Part shown: positions 55,695 to 64,000 of the stretch, piece after piece
Position numbering within the stretch: the first letter of the stretch is position 1
How the letters are laid out: every line of letters starts with the position of its first letter
Assembly (NCBI GenBank): GCA_902777835.1
Contig: CACYVC010000015.1
Span: forward strand, 23,693-87,692
Reading direction: 5' to 3'
Source of the DNA: an uncultured Bacteroidales bacterium
GTDB taxonomy: Bacteria; Bacteroidota; Bacteroidia; Bacteroidales; Muribaculaceae
Length of the DNA: 64,000 nt
Notes under the pieces: generated by a model
Databases searched by the model: none
The model's input: only the letters and a program-made list of their open reading frames with translations
What the model was told of the DNA's origin: nothing
Position numbers and translations under genes: made by a program

Positions 55695-56234
55695 ATGAAC
55701 TACCAGCAAAGCATATTCCTCAAGCGGCGAAGCTGTCGCAAGTTTACCGACGAGCCACTTGACCCAAACCAAGTGAAAGCTATTGTCGAGGCAGGGTTAC
55801 TGGCACCCACTAGCATGAACCGAAGACCGTGCCAGTTCACGCTCGTTGATGACAAGAAGCTACTTGAACAACTATCACACTGTAAGCCACATGGCGCCGA
55901 ATTGCTCGCAGGATGTGCCCTGGCGGTGGTAGTGAGTGCCAATCCAAGCATCAGCGATGTGTGGGTAGAGGATGCAGCCATCGCGTCGAGCTATATTCAG
56001 CTGCAAGCCGAGTCATTTGGATTGGGCACTTGCTGGGTGCAGGTGCGCAATCGCATGTATGACAACGAGAACACCTCGAGTGAATGGGTGAAAAACCTGC
56101 TTAACATGGATGGCGCAGAACATGTTGTGAGCATAATTGCCATTGGTCACAAAGACGCCCCTCGCCCACAAGCATCACTCGACAAACTGCAATGGGAAAA
56201 GGTGCATATAGGAATATGGAAGGAGACAGAATAA
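55695..56234 (+). CDS. Nitroreductase family flavoprotein
   Basis: The 179-residue protein has the nitroreductase fold: RRSCRKFTDEPLDPNQVKAIVEAGLLAPTSMNRRPC at the N-terminus, then ADAAIASSYIQLQAESFGLGTCWVQVRNR-type dimer helix and the C-terminal HKDAPRPQ. It binds FMN and reduces nitro or quinone compounds or takes part in other redox steps. It lies 16 bases after the sialidase and shares its last base pair with the next start codon. Confidence 0.93.
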   Translation: MNYQQSIFLKRRSCRKFTDEPLDPNQVKAIVEAGLLAPTSMNRRPCQFTLVDDKKLLEQLSHCKPHGAELLAGCALAVVVSANPSISDVWVEDAAIASSYIQLQAESFGLGTCWVQVRNRMYDNENTSSEWVKNLLNMDGAEHVVSIIAIGHKDAPRPQASLDKLQWEKVHIGIWKETE

Positions 56235-57001
56235 TGAAGAAGCAACGTGTAGTAATGCTTGGTTCGGGCAATGTGGCGACAAATTTCGCTTTAGCGCTCA
56301 AAGACAAGTATCAGATAGTGCAGATTTACAGCCGCAGCCTTAGCAATGCCCAAATACTTGCCGAGAAAGTGGGTTGCGAAGCAATTGATGACCTAAAAAT
56401 GGTGGTTCGTGATGCCCATGTTTACATTATTGCCGTTAACGACGACGCTATTGCGAGCATTATTGACAATACGCATTGCAACAACGCCCTGTGGCTCCAC
56501 ACCTCTGGTTCAACGCCTATCGATGTGTTTGAGGGCAAACGTGCCCACTATGGTGTGTGCTGGCCAGTGCAGTCGCTGAGCAAGAACAACATCGTCGAGA
56601 TGGACGACGTGCACCTATTTATCGAGGGTAATACCGACGAGGCAACTCACAAACTAGAGAAATTTGCCTCTGCCATCTCGCATAATGTGCATCAGGCCTC
56701 TAGCCATGACCGCTTGCTGCTGCACGTGGCATCGGTCTTTGCATGCAACTTCGCCAACCACATGTTCACCCTCTCGAGCGAGGTGCTCAGTGAGGCAGGA
56801 CTGCCCTTCGACGCCATGCTGCCACTAATAAAAACCACCATCGAGAAACTCAACCACATGACACCCCAAGAGTCTCAAACCGGCCCCGCCGCCCGAGGAG
56901 ACATCAAGATAATAGAAAAACACTTGTCGTCATTAAATGGCGACAAGCGTGAAATCTATAAGTTGCTCTCAGATAGCATTATGAGAGCAAAAGGATTTTA
57001 A
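56234..57001 (+). CDS. Rossmann-like and DUF2520 domain protein
   Basis: The start ATG at 56234 overlaps the nitroreductase stop by one base. The 255-residue protein has an N-terminal NAD(P)-binding Rossmann fold (VVMLGSGNVATNFALAL) and a C-terminal helical DUF2520 domain, as in ProC/6-phosphogluconate-type reductases. Its substrate is not known. In Bacteroidales it is often near Maf and a phosphatase gene; here it is the end of the engB run. Confidence 0.87.
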   Translation: MKKQRVVMLGSGNVATNFALALKDKYQIVQIYSRSLSNAQILAEKVGCEAIDDLKMVVRDAHVYIIAVNDDAIASIIDNTHCNNALWLHTSGSTPIDVFEGKRAHYGVCWPVQSLSKNNIVEMDDVHLFIEGNTDEATHKLEKFASAISHNVHQASSHDRLLLHVASVFACNFANHMFTLSSEVLSEAGLPFDAMLPLIKTTIEKLNHMTPQESQTGPAARGDIKIIEKHLSSLNGDKREIYKLLSDSIMRAKGF

Positions 57002-57011
57002 TTGTTTATCC

Positions 57012-57047
57012 CTAGAAAGACTAGAGAATCTAGAGTGACTAGAGAAC
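57012..57047. repeat. Four phased CTAGANNNN nonamers
   Basis: CTAGAAAGA, CTAGAGAAT, CTAGAGTGA, CTAGAGAAC follow without gaps between two convergent genes. Confidence 0.8.
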
Positions 57048-57067
57048 CCCAATTTATCTCCTCAGTT

Positions 57068-57853
57068 TTAGAATTTCAACTTGTAATTCACTCCCAAGAT
57101 GTGTGAATCGCGGTCGTTGAAGTTGTCGTCTTCCATGATGTCCTGGAAACGATAGTATATTTCAAAGGCATTATGTTTGCCCGCTGAGAACTCACAACCA
57201 GCGGTGTATCGCATTTTCTCAATACCCTTGCCGTGATACATCTCTACCGAAACAAATGGTTCTAGCCACAAGCCTTTCTTGTCGTAGGATATCATAACCC
57301 TTGAACGCCTAACATTCTTGCCCTTGCCTTTCTTGGGAAGGAACTCATCATCTTCCCAGTCGTAGGTCACATCGGCGACTTCTGGGCGATAAGTGTATTG
57401 CCAGCGCTCACGAAGCGAAAACTTGACATTGCGGTACTTGTAACTTGCAATTGCCGATAAATAAAAACGGTGCTTTGTTCCCCAGAATCCACGACTCTCT
57501 CTATATTTCGCTAAATCCCATGTAGCGCATGAATGGTCGCGCATAAACTTATAACCTCCGTCAAGCTTAAGCCATTTAAGAACCTTGAACTCGGCACCTA
57601 TTCCTAGTGTCCAGCGTGCAGGCTCGCCCCATCCACTACCGTCGATATTATCTTTGAGGCGGTACTCAAAATCGGCACCTATACTCCATTTCTTGTTGAT
57701 TTTTTTCTCTACGCCAACACTCATCCAGAGACCAAAGTCATTTCCGCTTTTTCCATAGAACTCCTCGCCTGTGGGATCCCATTCGGCTTTTGCAGGTATC
57801 GACACTGCTATCGCCACAAATGCAACGACAACACATTTCACTAAATTTCTCAT
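57068..57853 (-). CDS. DUF2490 family outer-membrane protein
   Basis: The 261-residue protein has a signal peptide (MRNLVKCVVVAFVAIAVSIPAKA) and a beta-barrel body with alternating residues (WSIGADFEYRLKDNID, KHRFYLSAIASYKYRNVKFSLRERWQ-type strands) and a terminal aromatic (YKLKF), matching DUF2490. It overlaps the DUF4956 gene by 4 bases. Its placement suggests that it works with the VTC/DUF4956 pair at the envelope. Confidence 0.85.
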   Translation of the reverse strand: MRNLVKCVVVAFVAIAVSIPAKAEWDPTGEEFYGKSGNDFGLWMSVGVEKKINKKWSIGADFEYRLKDNIDGSGWGEPARWTLGIGAEFKVLKWLKLDGGYKFMRDHSCATWDLAKYRESRGFWGTKHRFYLSAIASYKYRNVKFSLRERWQYTYRPEVADVTYDWEDDEFLPKKGKGKNVRRSRVMISYDKKGLWLEPFVSVEMYHGKGIEKMRYTAGCEFSAGKHNAFEIYYRFQDIMEDDNFNDRDSHILGVNYKLKF

Positions 57854-58518
57854 TTCATTTCTTCTTTTGGTATTTTCATCATTCTGTCAACGCTATTGCT
57901 CCCTTTGTCGGTGCTACGGTAATGCACTCTGAGCACTGTCATGTCGCGAAGCATGTCGATAGCACCCACCTCAACCTTAGTTATGTCGAGGCCTGTACGC
58001 TTTTTCAGATCAGCGACCAGTTCTTCACGTTTATCGGGAGTAATCAGTTCTATCTTATCATATTGAATGAGCTTCACCGCATCGGTCTTGAGGCGCCACT
58101 CGCATATCACGATAGCGACTATCACTATCAGGTTGGTGATTATCAACTCATTGATAGGCATAGTAGAGGCTAAAGCATTGACCACAGCCAGTGAGATGAT
58201 GATAAACAGATAGGTCATCTCGCGCACCGGCATCGTGTCGGTGCGGTATCGCATGATGCTAAAGATACCAAACAAACCTATTCCGAGTCCTATTCCCGCC
58301 TTTCCCTTCATGTCCTCAAGGACGAAAATCATGAAGAACACGAGGAAGAAAATGGACACACTGATGAGCATGAAGGTGAAATAGAAGTCACGACGCTTGC
58401 TCTTGCGGTAGTATAACCTATCAATAATTACCCAACTCACTACAATGCAGATCAGAAACCTAATCAGCATTTTGAAATATTCGGGCGACAAACCCATTAT
58501 AAGCTCTGGTTGTTTCAT
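57850..58518 (-). CDS. DUF4956 family membrane protein
   Basis: The 222-residue protein has four membrane helices (about 18-36, 45-67, 72-90, 103-140 region; FLICIVVSWVIIDRLYY, FMLISVSIFFLVFFMIFVL) followed by a soluble beta/alpha domain (about 145-222) with DITKVEVGAIDMLRDMTVL. DUF4956 proteins are regularly encoded next to VTC-domain proteins, as here (24 bases apart). A role in passing or secreting polyphosphate is a published-style guess, not seen in the sequence. Confidence 0.9.
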   Translation of the reverse strand: MKQPELIMGLSPEYFKMLIRFLICIVVSWVIIDRLYYRKSKRRDFYFTFMLISVSIFFLVFFMIFVLEDMKGKAGIGLGIGLFGIFSIMRYRTDTMPVREMTYLFIIISLAVVNALASTMPINELIITNLIVIVAIVICEWRLKTDAVKLIQYDKIELITPDKREELVADLKKRTGLDITKVEVGAIDMLRDMTVLRVHYRSTDKGSNSVDRMMKIPKEEMK

Positions 58519-58542
58519 TGTTTAAATAGTTTTATCGTTTGG

Positions 58543-59292
58543 TCATGCATCCATCTCGATGAGTCGATGCACATAATGTATTTTTTCTTTAAGGCGGTTC
58601 TGCTTCACCTGTGGATTGGTCAGTGCTGTGCCTATGCAATATTTGCTGAACCCGTGAGGATGAATGTGCAGGTCACGGAGCATCGCCAGCAGCGGTGACC
58701 GCACATTACCATCTCGCTTAAGCTCTATTATCACTGCCTGCCCCATTGCTTTGTCTATGCCTGTGGCAATGTTGTGGTAGCGCAAATCAGTGTCGATGGT
58801 AACTCGTTCAGTCTTGCCCTTGTTAACAAGAGTGATGCGGTTGAACCAGTTGCGCAAAGCAGGCTTCAATGTATAAATATCATACCAGCACAAAGACTTC
58901 AAGAACTGCTGCTTTTCCTCACCCTCAATGCTGAAATCACTGATAGATATACGCTTTTTGCGTGTGCGGCGGTGGTTGTTCTTATTCTTCACCTCGAGAA
59001 AAGTTTGTCCCGAGTCCACATATTGCCTCACTCTCACCTTCTGCCTTCCAAGACAGCCGTTGTGATGCGTGAGATACATGTCGAAAGCTGGCGTGTCGTA
59101 GTAGAGCGTGGTGTAGGCACTTGAGCGCTTGCCGTCAATCTCCTGAACAAAATAATCGTTTTGTGCCATTTTCAGGAGTTGCACAAGTCGCGGTATAGTA
59201 GTAACAAACTTAGTATCAACACGATTCATCAGCTTGACGCCACTCATTGCGTCAAGACTAATAGAGTCAAAACTATTTATAATCGTGTTCAT
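58543..59292 (-). CDS. VTC-domain (polyphosphate polymerase-like) protein
   Basis: The ATG at 59292 was preferred over a longer frame with a hydrophobic extension that crosses the promoter. The 249-residue protein shows the VTC catalytic tunnel features: MNRVDTKFVTTIP near the start, the basic KVRVRQYVDSGQTFLEVK strand pair, the RRTRKKR loop and the late AVIIELKRDGNVRSP with the metal-binding Glu. In yeast this domain makes polyphosphate from ATP. It opens a three-gene operon. Confidence 0.9.
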   Translation of the reverse strand: MNTIINSFDSISLDAMSGVKLMNRVDTKFVTTIPRLVQLLKMAQNDYFVQEIDGKRSSAYTTLYYDTPAFDMYLTHHNGCLGRQKVRVRQYVDSGQTFLEVKNKNNHRRTRKKRISISDFSIEGEEKQQFLKSLCWYDIYTLKPALRNWFNRITLVNKGKTERVTIDTDLRYHNIATGIDKAMGQAVIIELKRDGNVRSPLLAMLRDLHIHPHGFSKYCIGTALTNPQVKQNRLKEKIHYVHRLIEMDA

Positions 59293-59354
59293 AAAAGTGT
59301 ATGTCAATAGCAATAAAAAATAGGTAACAAAATTCTTTGTTATATTATAAACGA

Positions 59355-59362
59355 CAAAATTA
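59355..59362 (-). promoter_or_regulatory. Promoter -7 box of the VTC operon
   Basis: TAATTTTG on the minus strand, 63 bases before the VTC start. Confidence 0.5.
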
Positions 59363-59436
59363 ATCAAAAATTTGTCTTTTGAATTATTTTTTCAACTAGA
59401 TAATGAAAATAATCAGCAAATAGATGTTACTAGCAA

Positions 59437-60168
59437 TTATCTCACCTTACGCAGCAGATGGCGGCAGGCAAACTTCACATGTCGCAGCAAGGTGGGCACT
59501 GTGCCATAATATTGGCACATTATTTTATAGCGCTCGCGCAACGACTTTTTGTGATTTTCGGTAGTAAGTCCCTCACTAAGGTAGGAGATAATAGGAGCAT
59601 CGCCAACGTAAGCGGTGCTTTGGCTTCGCTTGAGCACCTTGATGCACCAGTCGTAGTCGGCGCTGAAGCGATAGCTAAGGTTGTAATATGGACACAGTTC
59701 TCTTCTTGCAATAAATGCCTGATGACACACGAGCATGCCATCTCTGAAACTTTGCCAGGTAAGATGCTCAGGAGCCGTGAGATGCCTCATTCCCACCACC
59801 TTACCAGTTGAGTCAACGAGTTGCGTCTGACCATAAATCACATCGGGATGGTCTTGTGCTTTCTTGGCGATGCATGCAAGAGTCTCGGGAGTGACAAAGG
59901 CATCACCAGCGTTAAGGAAGATGAGGTATTGACCCGCAGCCCTGTCGATGGCTTTATTCATAGCATCATACAATCCCTTATCGGGCTCACTCCACACCCT
60001 TGCGGTGGGAATTCCAGCCTGCTCCACAAGCTCAAGAGTGTCGTCGGTAGAGGCACCGTCAATCACGAGATATTCAAAATCGGTGAACGACTGCTCCTTC
60101 ACACTCTCTAGCGTGGCTCCTAGCACTTTGGAGGCATTGTAAGTAACTGTAATGATAGAAAAAAGCAT
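59437..60168 (-). CDS. Family 2 glycosyltransferase
   Basis: The 243-residue enzyme has the GT-A fold: SIITVTYNASKVLGATLESV, YLVIDGASTDDT, the DxD-like FLNAGDAF, and FSADYDWCIKVLKRS near the C-terminus. It moves a sugar from a nucleotide donor to an envelope glycan or lipid. It is monocistronic in this window and no other polysaccharide genes are near. Confidence 0.92.
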   Translation of the reverse strand: MLFSIITVTYNASKVLGATLESVKEQSFTDFEYLVIDGASTDDTLELVEQAGIPTARVWSEPDKGLYDAMNKAIDRAAGQYLIFLNAGDAFVTPETLACIAKKAQDHPDVIYGQTQLVDSTGKVVGMRHLTAPEHLTWQSFRDGMLVCHQAFIARRELCPYYNLSYRFSADYDWCIKVLKRSQSTAYVGDAPIISYLSEGLTTENHKKSLRERYKIMCQYYGTVPTLLRHVKFACRHLLRKVR

Positions 60169-60207
60169 ATCTAATTATTATGAAGGATTAGTGAACACCC
60201 ATTATTA

Positions 60208-60588
60208 TTACCAGTCAAACACATTTCTGAGCACCCACCATAGTACCACGATAACCCCAAGAACTGCTATCGTGTAGTGATGAGTAATAACTTCGTCCAC
60301 TTTGCTGGGCAGGAGCTTAGTGTAGTCATTAAGGAAATAAAGTGCAATCACAGGGAGCGCAGCCACAAAAAATGCATTATAGCGCAACGCATCAATGAAA
60401 TTGCCATGTAGCAACGAATGGATAGCACGCTGACTTCCACAGCCAGGACATTTGAAACCAGTGACCACAAGAAACACACATCGTGGCATATATTTACTGG
60501 TGGCAGGGTTTATGCTGAAATAAAACACCGCCACCACTATCAGCAAGACAACTAAAATCCAAATCTTTACCGATCGACTCTTGCTCAT
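60208..60588 (-). CDS. DUF2752 membrane protein
   Basis: The start at 60588 overlaps the stop of the preceding gene by one base. The 126-residue protein has three membrane helices and the DUF2752 signature KCPGCGSQRAIHSLLHGNF (about 46-64) with the two close Cys. The function is unknown, but it is usually paired with GYF_2/TM2-like proteins, as here. Confidence 0.92.
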   Translation of the reverse strand: MSKSRSVKIWILVVLLIVVAVFYFSINPATSKYMPRCVFLVVTGFKCPGCGSQRAIHSLLHGNFIDALRYNAFFVAALPVIALYFLNDYTKLLPSKVDEVITHHYTIAVLGVIVVLWWVLRNVFDW

Positions 60589-61208
60589 CAGCCAAGGCCC
60601 TGAATTATGTAGTGTGAGCAAGCCAGAGGAGTTGATATGAGACCTAAAATGATTGAAGCAATGATTGCCCAAGCCCCATATTCGCTGAATTTATCGGCCT
60701 TAAGATAGTCTCCCTCTTTATACTTTTTCTTGGTTTGGTAGGCAAAGATGATGCCCAAAACGCCCAAAGGCCAGCAACAGCATATAGTGGAGATAATTGC
60801 CCACACTAGATTGGTAGGAGGACATTTAGGATTCTCGGCAGCAACCTGAGCTGCAGGATAGCCGGTCGCTCCATACTGAGGATTATATCCCCTTTGCTGC
60901 GGAGCATAACCCATAGCGCCTCCAGTCTGTTCGTAAAGTGGTGGCAAGTCGGGCACCTCATCAGCAGGAAGTTCAGGAACTTCATCAGCCTCTGGTGCAG
61001 CTATTGCGGCACTTGTGGCAGAATAGTTATTGCCACCCGCCATCTTCTCGAGCATCTCGTTTAACTCTGGGACCTTAGTTATTTTCACCCAGTCGTCAAG
61101 ACCACTATGCCACACGTATGCTGTTTTGTCAACCCCCATTCTCTCAAGCTCATCAATTGAGTGTGGGCCAGATTGCTTACCTTTAAAATTTATCCAATAA
61201 CGAGTCAT
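60588..61208 (-). CDS. GYF_2 + CD225/DUF4190-like membrane protein
   Basis: The 206-residue protein begins with a GYF_2 domain (MTRYWINFKGKQSGPHSID, VWHSGLDDWVKITKVPEL), followed by an acidic and Pro/Gln/Tyr-rich linker (about 65-125), and ends in a two-helix membrane hairpin typical of CD225/dispanin-like proteins (NLVWAIISTICCCWPLGVLGIIFAY). It has a promoter-like box (TATCTTTG) 27 bases upstream. With the DUF2752 protein it forms a small membrane pair of unknown role. Confidence 0.88.
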   Translation of the reverse strand: MTRYWINFKGKQSGPHSIDELERMGVDKTAYVWHSGLDDWVKITKVPELNEMLEKMAGGNNYSATSAAIAAPEADEVPELPADEVPDLPPLYEQTGGAMGYAPQQRGYNPQYGATGYPAAQVAAENPKCPPTNLVWAIISTICCCWPLGVLGIIFAYQTKKKYKEGDYLKADKFSEYGAWAIIASIILGLISTPLACSHYIIQGLG

Positions 61209-61233
61209 TTTTTATTCTTTTTAAAAACTATTG

Positions 61234-61241
61234 CAAAGATA
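61234..61241 (-). promoter_or_regulatory. Promoter -7 box of the GYF_2/DUF2752 pair
   Basis: TATCTTTG on the minus strand, 26 bases before the ATG. Confidence 0.6.
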
Positions 61242-61333
61242 ATCAATAGATTTAAATTAAACTGTTTTTTTATTCTTTTTCTTGCGTCACTTAACGTTTA
61301 TCGTTCTTAGTAAATAACACTGCCCTACTATAA

Positions 61334-61424
61334 AACTGTGAACTATGAACTGTGAACTATGAACTGTGAACTATGAACTGTGAACTATGAACTGTGAACT
61401 ATGAACTGTGAACTATGAACTGAA
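61334..61424. repeat. Six 14-base units (twelve AACTNNN heptamers)
   Basis: The unit AACTGTG-AACTATG is repeated six times without change (61334-61417) and is followed by a decayed AACTGAA. It lies between speA (stop side) and the GYF_2 gene promoter. There are no spacers, so it is not a CRISPR array. Confidence 0.95.
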
Positions 61425-61429
61425 AGCAG

Positions 61430-63352
61430 TTATTCTTTTTCCAGATAGGTGTAACCATAGAGTCCTGAGCGGTAGTTGCGGACAAACTCGTTGCCTTCTT
61501 CGGCGGTGATTTTCTTGGTGCGGATTGAGTCGGCCACCCATGCCTCTACATTGCGAACCAGTTCCTTAGGGCTGAACTGCACATAGTCAAGCACCTCGGC
61601 AACTGTCTCACCGTCAATCACCTGGTCAATCTCATAATGGTCTTTATACACGTCGATGTGCACAGCGTTGGTGTCGCCAAAGAGGTTGTGAAGGTCACCC
61701 AAAATCTCTTGATAGGCGCCCACCAAGAACACGCCCAGATAGTAGTGCTCGCCTTCCTTGAGCTGATGCACAGGCAGGTAGTGCGAAAAACCCTGATTGG
61801 AGATGAAGTTGCCAATCTTACCGTCGCTGTCGCAGGTGATGTCCTGGATGGTAGCGAAACGGTCGGGGCGCTCAGTGAGTCGGCCCAGAGGCACCACGGG
61901 GAACACCTGGTCGATAGCCCAAGAGTCGGGCAGAGACTGGAAGAGCGAGAAGTTACAGAAGTATTTCTCGGGCAGCATACGTGCCACGCTGCGAAGTTCC
62001 TCAGGAGCATGCTTCATGTCGCTGGCAATCATGTTAACCTCGCGCGCAACGCTCCAGAAGAGTTTCTCAACCAGTGCTCGAGTGCGCAGGTCAAGGAAAC
62101 CGAGACTAAAGCGGTCAAGGGCCTCTTCGCGTATTTGTAAAGCGTCGTGCCAATCCTCAAGCAGTCGCGCCTTGTTGATTTTGTCATAAATCTCATAGAG
62201 GTCGCGCACCAACTCGTCTTCATCTTCGCGCAGGTGGTCGTTGTCATCGTCCCATTGTGGCAGGCTAGCGGTCTCGAGCACCTCGAGCACGAGCACCGAG
62301 TGGTGAGCAGTGAGGCTGCGACCGCTCTCGGTGATGATGTTAGGATGCTTGATGCCGTTCTTGTTGCAAGCGTCAACGAGCTGATATACCGAGTCGTTGA
62401 CATACTCCTGGATGGAATAGTTCATGCTGTTTTCGCTGGCACTGTTGCGGGTGCCGTCGTAGTCAACCCCAAGACCACCGCCTATGTCGATAAAGTCGAT
62501 GTCAAAGCCTGCTTGTGTGAGCTGCACATAGAACTGGCATGCCTCACGCAGGGCATTCTTGATGCGGCGTATCTTTGTCACCTGGCTGCCAATGTGGAAG
62601 TGGATAAGCTTGAGGCAGTCGGTCATCTTATTCTCCTGCAAGAACTCCATCGCCTCTTGCAACTCGCTGGTATTGAGGCCAAACTTGCTACGATCGCCGC
62701 CACTCTCTTCCCACTTGCCACTACCGCTGCTCGAGAGTTTGATGCGGATGCCCACGTTAGGCCTGATGTTGAGTCGCTTGGCTATTGAGGTGATGAGTTT
62801 CAGTTCGTTGAGTTTCTCTACCACTAGGAATATGCGGCGGCCCATTTTCTGCGCCAGCAATGCCAGCTCGATGTAGTTCTCGTCTTTATATCCGTTGCAG
62901 ATGATAAGCGAGTTCTCCGAAATCTTACCCATGTTCATCGCCAGCACGGCATGCAACTCTGGCTTAGAACCGGCTTCCAGACCAATGTTGAATTTCTTGC
63001 CATGGCTCACAATCTCCTGAACCACAGGTTCCATCTGGTTCACCTTTATGGGATAGATGATGAAGTTCTGCGCCTGATATTCATATTCCTTGGCCGCCTT
63101 CTTGAAGCAGCTCGAAATCTTCTCGATACGGTTGTCAAGGATATCGGGAAAACGCAACAGCACAGGTGCACTGATGTTGCGCTGACGCAACTCGTCCATC
63201 ACTTCTACCAGGTCAACGCCTGCATAGGTTTGCTTTGGGGTCACCGTCATGTGACCTTTATCATTGATTGAGAAATACTTGAGGCCCCAACCAGTGATAT
63301 TATACATTTCGGCGCTGTCCTCGATGCGCCACTTATTGATGCTGCTCGCCAT
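61430..63352 (-). CDS. speA: Biosynthetic arginine decarboxylase
   Basis: The start at 63352 (MASSINKWRIEDS) was chosen because it matches the start of relatives and lies after the promoter; longer frames run through it. The 640-residue PLP enzyme has the alanine-racemase-like barrel with the PLP Lys in IYPIKVNQM, the GLEAGSKPEL and IICNGYKDENY motifs, and the HIGSQV and DIGGGLGVDYDG motifs. It makes agmatine from arginine, the first step of polyamine synthesis in this group. It is monocistronic. Confidence 0.96.
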   Translation of the reverse strand: MASSINKWRIEDSAEMYNITGWGLKYFSINDKGHMTVTPKQTYAGVDLVEVMDELRQRNISAPVLLRFPDILDNRIEKISSCFKKAAKEYEYQAQNFIIYPIKVNQMEPVVQEIVSHGKKFNIGLEAGSKPELHAVLAMNMGKISENSLIICNGYKDENYIELALLAQKMGRRIFLVVEKLNELKLITSIAKRLNIRPNVGIRIKLSSSGSGKWEESGGDRSKFGLNTSELQEAMEFLQENKMTDCLKLIHFHIGSQVTKIRRIKNALREACQFYVQLTQAGFDIDFIDIGGGLGVDYDGTRNSASENSMNYSIQEYVNDSVYQLVDACNKNGIKHPNIITESGRSLTAHHSVLVLEVLETASLPQWDDDNDHLREDEDELVRDLYEIYDKINKARLLEDWHDALQIREEALDRFSLGFLDLRTRALVEKLFWSVAREVNMIASDMKHAPEELRSVARMLPEKYFCNFSLFQSLPDSWAIDQVFPVVPLGRLTERPDRFATIQDITCDSDGKIGNFISNQGFSHYLPVHQLKEGEHYYLGVFLVGAYQEILGDLHNLFGDTNAVHIDVYKDHYEIDQVIDGETVAEVLDYVQFSPKELVRNVEAWVADSIRTKKITAEEGNEFVRNYRSGLYGYTYLEKE

Positions 63353-63766
63353 GTGGTAAGCTTTTATAGGTGAATAACGCAGTTTTTCTCTCTCGCAAGG
63401 GCTGGGCATAAGCCTACTGCCCCAATTAATTTGCAAAATTACGATTAAAAAACCAAAAACAAGAATATTTGTATAGATTTTTTTAATAAATAAACTGCAA
63501 CATAATTTATCTAAAATTAGTGCAAAACAGGGCGAGCGAAGCGAGCCGCCGTGGTTTCCATGCATACCAAAAGAAGGTATTTCAAAATTGAGGAGTCACT
63601 GCGCCACATCCAACCCACAGCCAGCGAAGCCCAGATTGCAAGAATCATAGGCTAAAAATCTGAGTTTTTGCAACTCTTTAATATTCTTTATCAATGTAAT
63701 ATTCAGTCCCAGTTGTTCGTTCTAATATCATTGAAAGTTATTAACCATCTAATAGAATCAAGGATA
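63353..63766. other. 415-base gap: speA promoter and leader, then the last gene's upstream region
   Basis: The left part holds the speA leader, with a GGGCA/TGCCC hairpin at about 63404-63423 (minus strand) right at the predicted mRNA 5' end. The middle (63520-63650) contains a GCGAGCGAAGCGAGCCGCC segment but no open frame. No clear TAnnTTTG box is seen in front of the last gene. Confidence 0.5.
63434..63441 (-). promoter_or_regulatory. Promoter -7 box of speA
   Basis: TAATTTTG on the minus strand, 82 bases before the speA start. Confidence 0.6.
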
Positions 63767-64000
63767 ATGAAGAATTTGGTATTGATTATGCTCGTGACAA
63801 TGATGGCGTTGAGCACTGAGGCTAACTTGATTGAGAATAGAAGTGACAGCAATGACCACCGATGGATCGACTTGGGATTGCCTAGTGGCACTCTGTGGGC
63901 AACGATGAATGTGGGCGCAAGCAGTCCCGAAGACTATGGCGACTACTTTGCCTGGGGAGAAACTTCGCCCAAAGATGTCTATTCTTTGAGCACCTACAAG
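63767..64000 (+). CDS. 5' part of a small-domain exported protein (major-paralogous-domain type)
   Basis: An ATG at 63767 opens a frame that runs off the window after 78 codons. The product begins with a signal peptide (MKNLVLIMLVTMMALSTEA) and then HRWIDLGLPSGTLWATMNV and SSPEDYGDYFAWGET, a repeat that is very common in Bacteroidales surface proteins (Fibrobacter succinogenes major paralogous domain type). The function is not known. Confidence 0.85.
   Translation, partial: MKNLVLIMLVTMMALSTEANLIENRSDSNDHRWIDLGLPSGTLWATMNVGASSPEDYGDYFAWGETSPKDVYSLSTYK

Noticed and set aside
61334-61424. CRISPR-like repeat array
   Set aside because: Units follow each other without spacers and are only 7 or 14 bases long.
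63352-63565. A longer speA start with a hydrophobic extension
   Set aside because: The extension would span the promoter (63434-63441) and lacks similarity to relatives, which start at the KWRIEDS segment.

Overview
The window is chromosomal DNA from a gut-type member of the order Bacteroidales. The evidence is a SusC/SusD pair, many lipoproteins, T9SS-like C-terminal domains, DUF2027-Smr, DUF3078, DUF4421 and DUF2490 proteins, a biosynthetic arginine decarboxylase, class I fumarase, and repeated promoters of the Bacteroidetes type (TAnnTTTG about 20 bases after TTTG/TTG). The exact family (Muribaculaceae, Prevotellaceae or Bacteroidaceae) cannot be fixed from the sequence. No rRNA, tRNA, IS element, phage or CRISPR array was seen.

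Layout. 1-5.5 kb: the end of a secreted protein, a phosphodiester-glycosidase-like lipoprotein, and a convergent SusC/SusD outer-membrane uptake pair. 5.6-9.1 kb: a DUF2027-Smr protein, an SH3 protein, an unassigned structured RNA-like element and fumarase. 9.2-16.4 kb: a cobalamin riboswitch, a long structured leader and a 2192-residue secreted multidomain protein containing a DUF4465-like domain. 16.6-20.3 kb: a redox cluster (exported cyclophilin-like/flavodoxin lipoprotein, alpha/beta-hydrolase-fold lipoprotein, iron-sulfur flavoprotein, AraC regulator). 20.4-22.4 kb: a Na/Pi cotransporter-PhoU protein fused to a PhoB-type DNA-binding domain. 22.6-26.8 kb: small exported proteins, a CHASE2 membrane protein and a DUF3078 protein. 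26.9-29.9 kb: two tandem CotH-like kinases with dockerin-like tails. 30-36.3 kb: a TolC / HlyD / two ABC-2 permeases export operon without an ATPase gene. 36.5-39.9 kb: envelope proteins including outer-membrane phospholipase A. 40-46 kb: a complete RND efflux operon. 46-52.7 kb: a TraB/GumN protein, a candidate small RNA, then pyrG-yidC-GH25 lysozyme-secreted protein. 52.8-57 kb: threonine aldolase and an engB-sialidase-nitroreductase-DUF2520 run. 57-59.3 kb: a VTC polyphosphate-polymerase-like / DUF4956 / DUF2490 operon. 59.4-63.4 kb: a glycosyltransferase, a GYF_2/DUF2752 pair and speA. The window ends inside a small exported protein.

The strongest novel candidates are (1) the transporter-PhoU-winged-helix fusion, which looks like a one-protein phosphate sensor and membrane-tethered transcription factor; (2) the cobalamin riboswitch driving a giant surface protein with no btuB-type gene beside it, through a leader with long inverted arms; (3) two intergenic structured-RNA candidates at about 7.23-7.36 and 47.12-47.32 kb; and (4) a family of intergenic arrays with 7-base (AACTNNN) and 9-base (CTAGANNNN) phasing.
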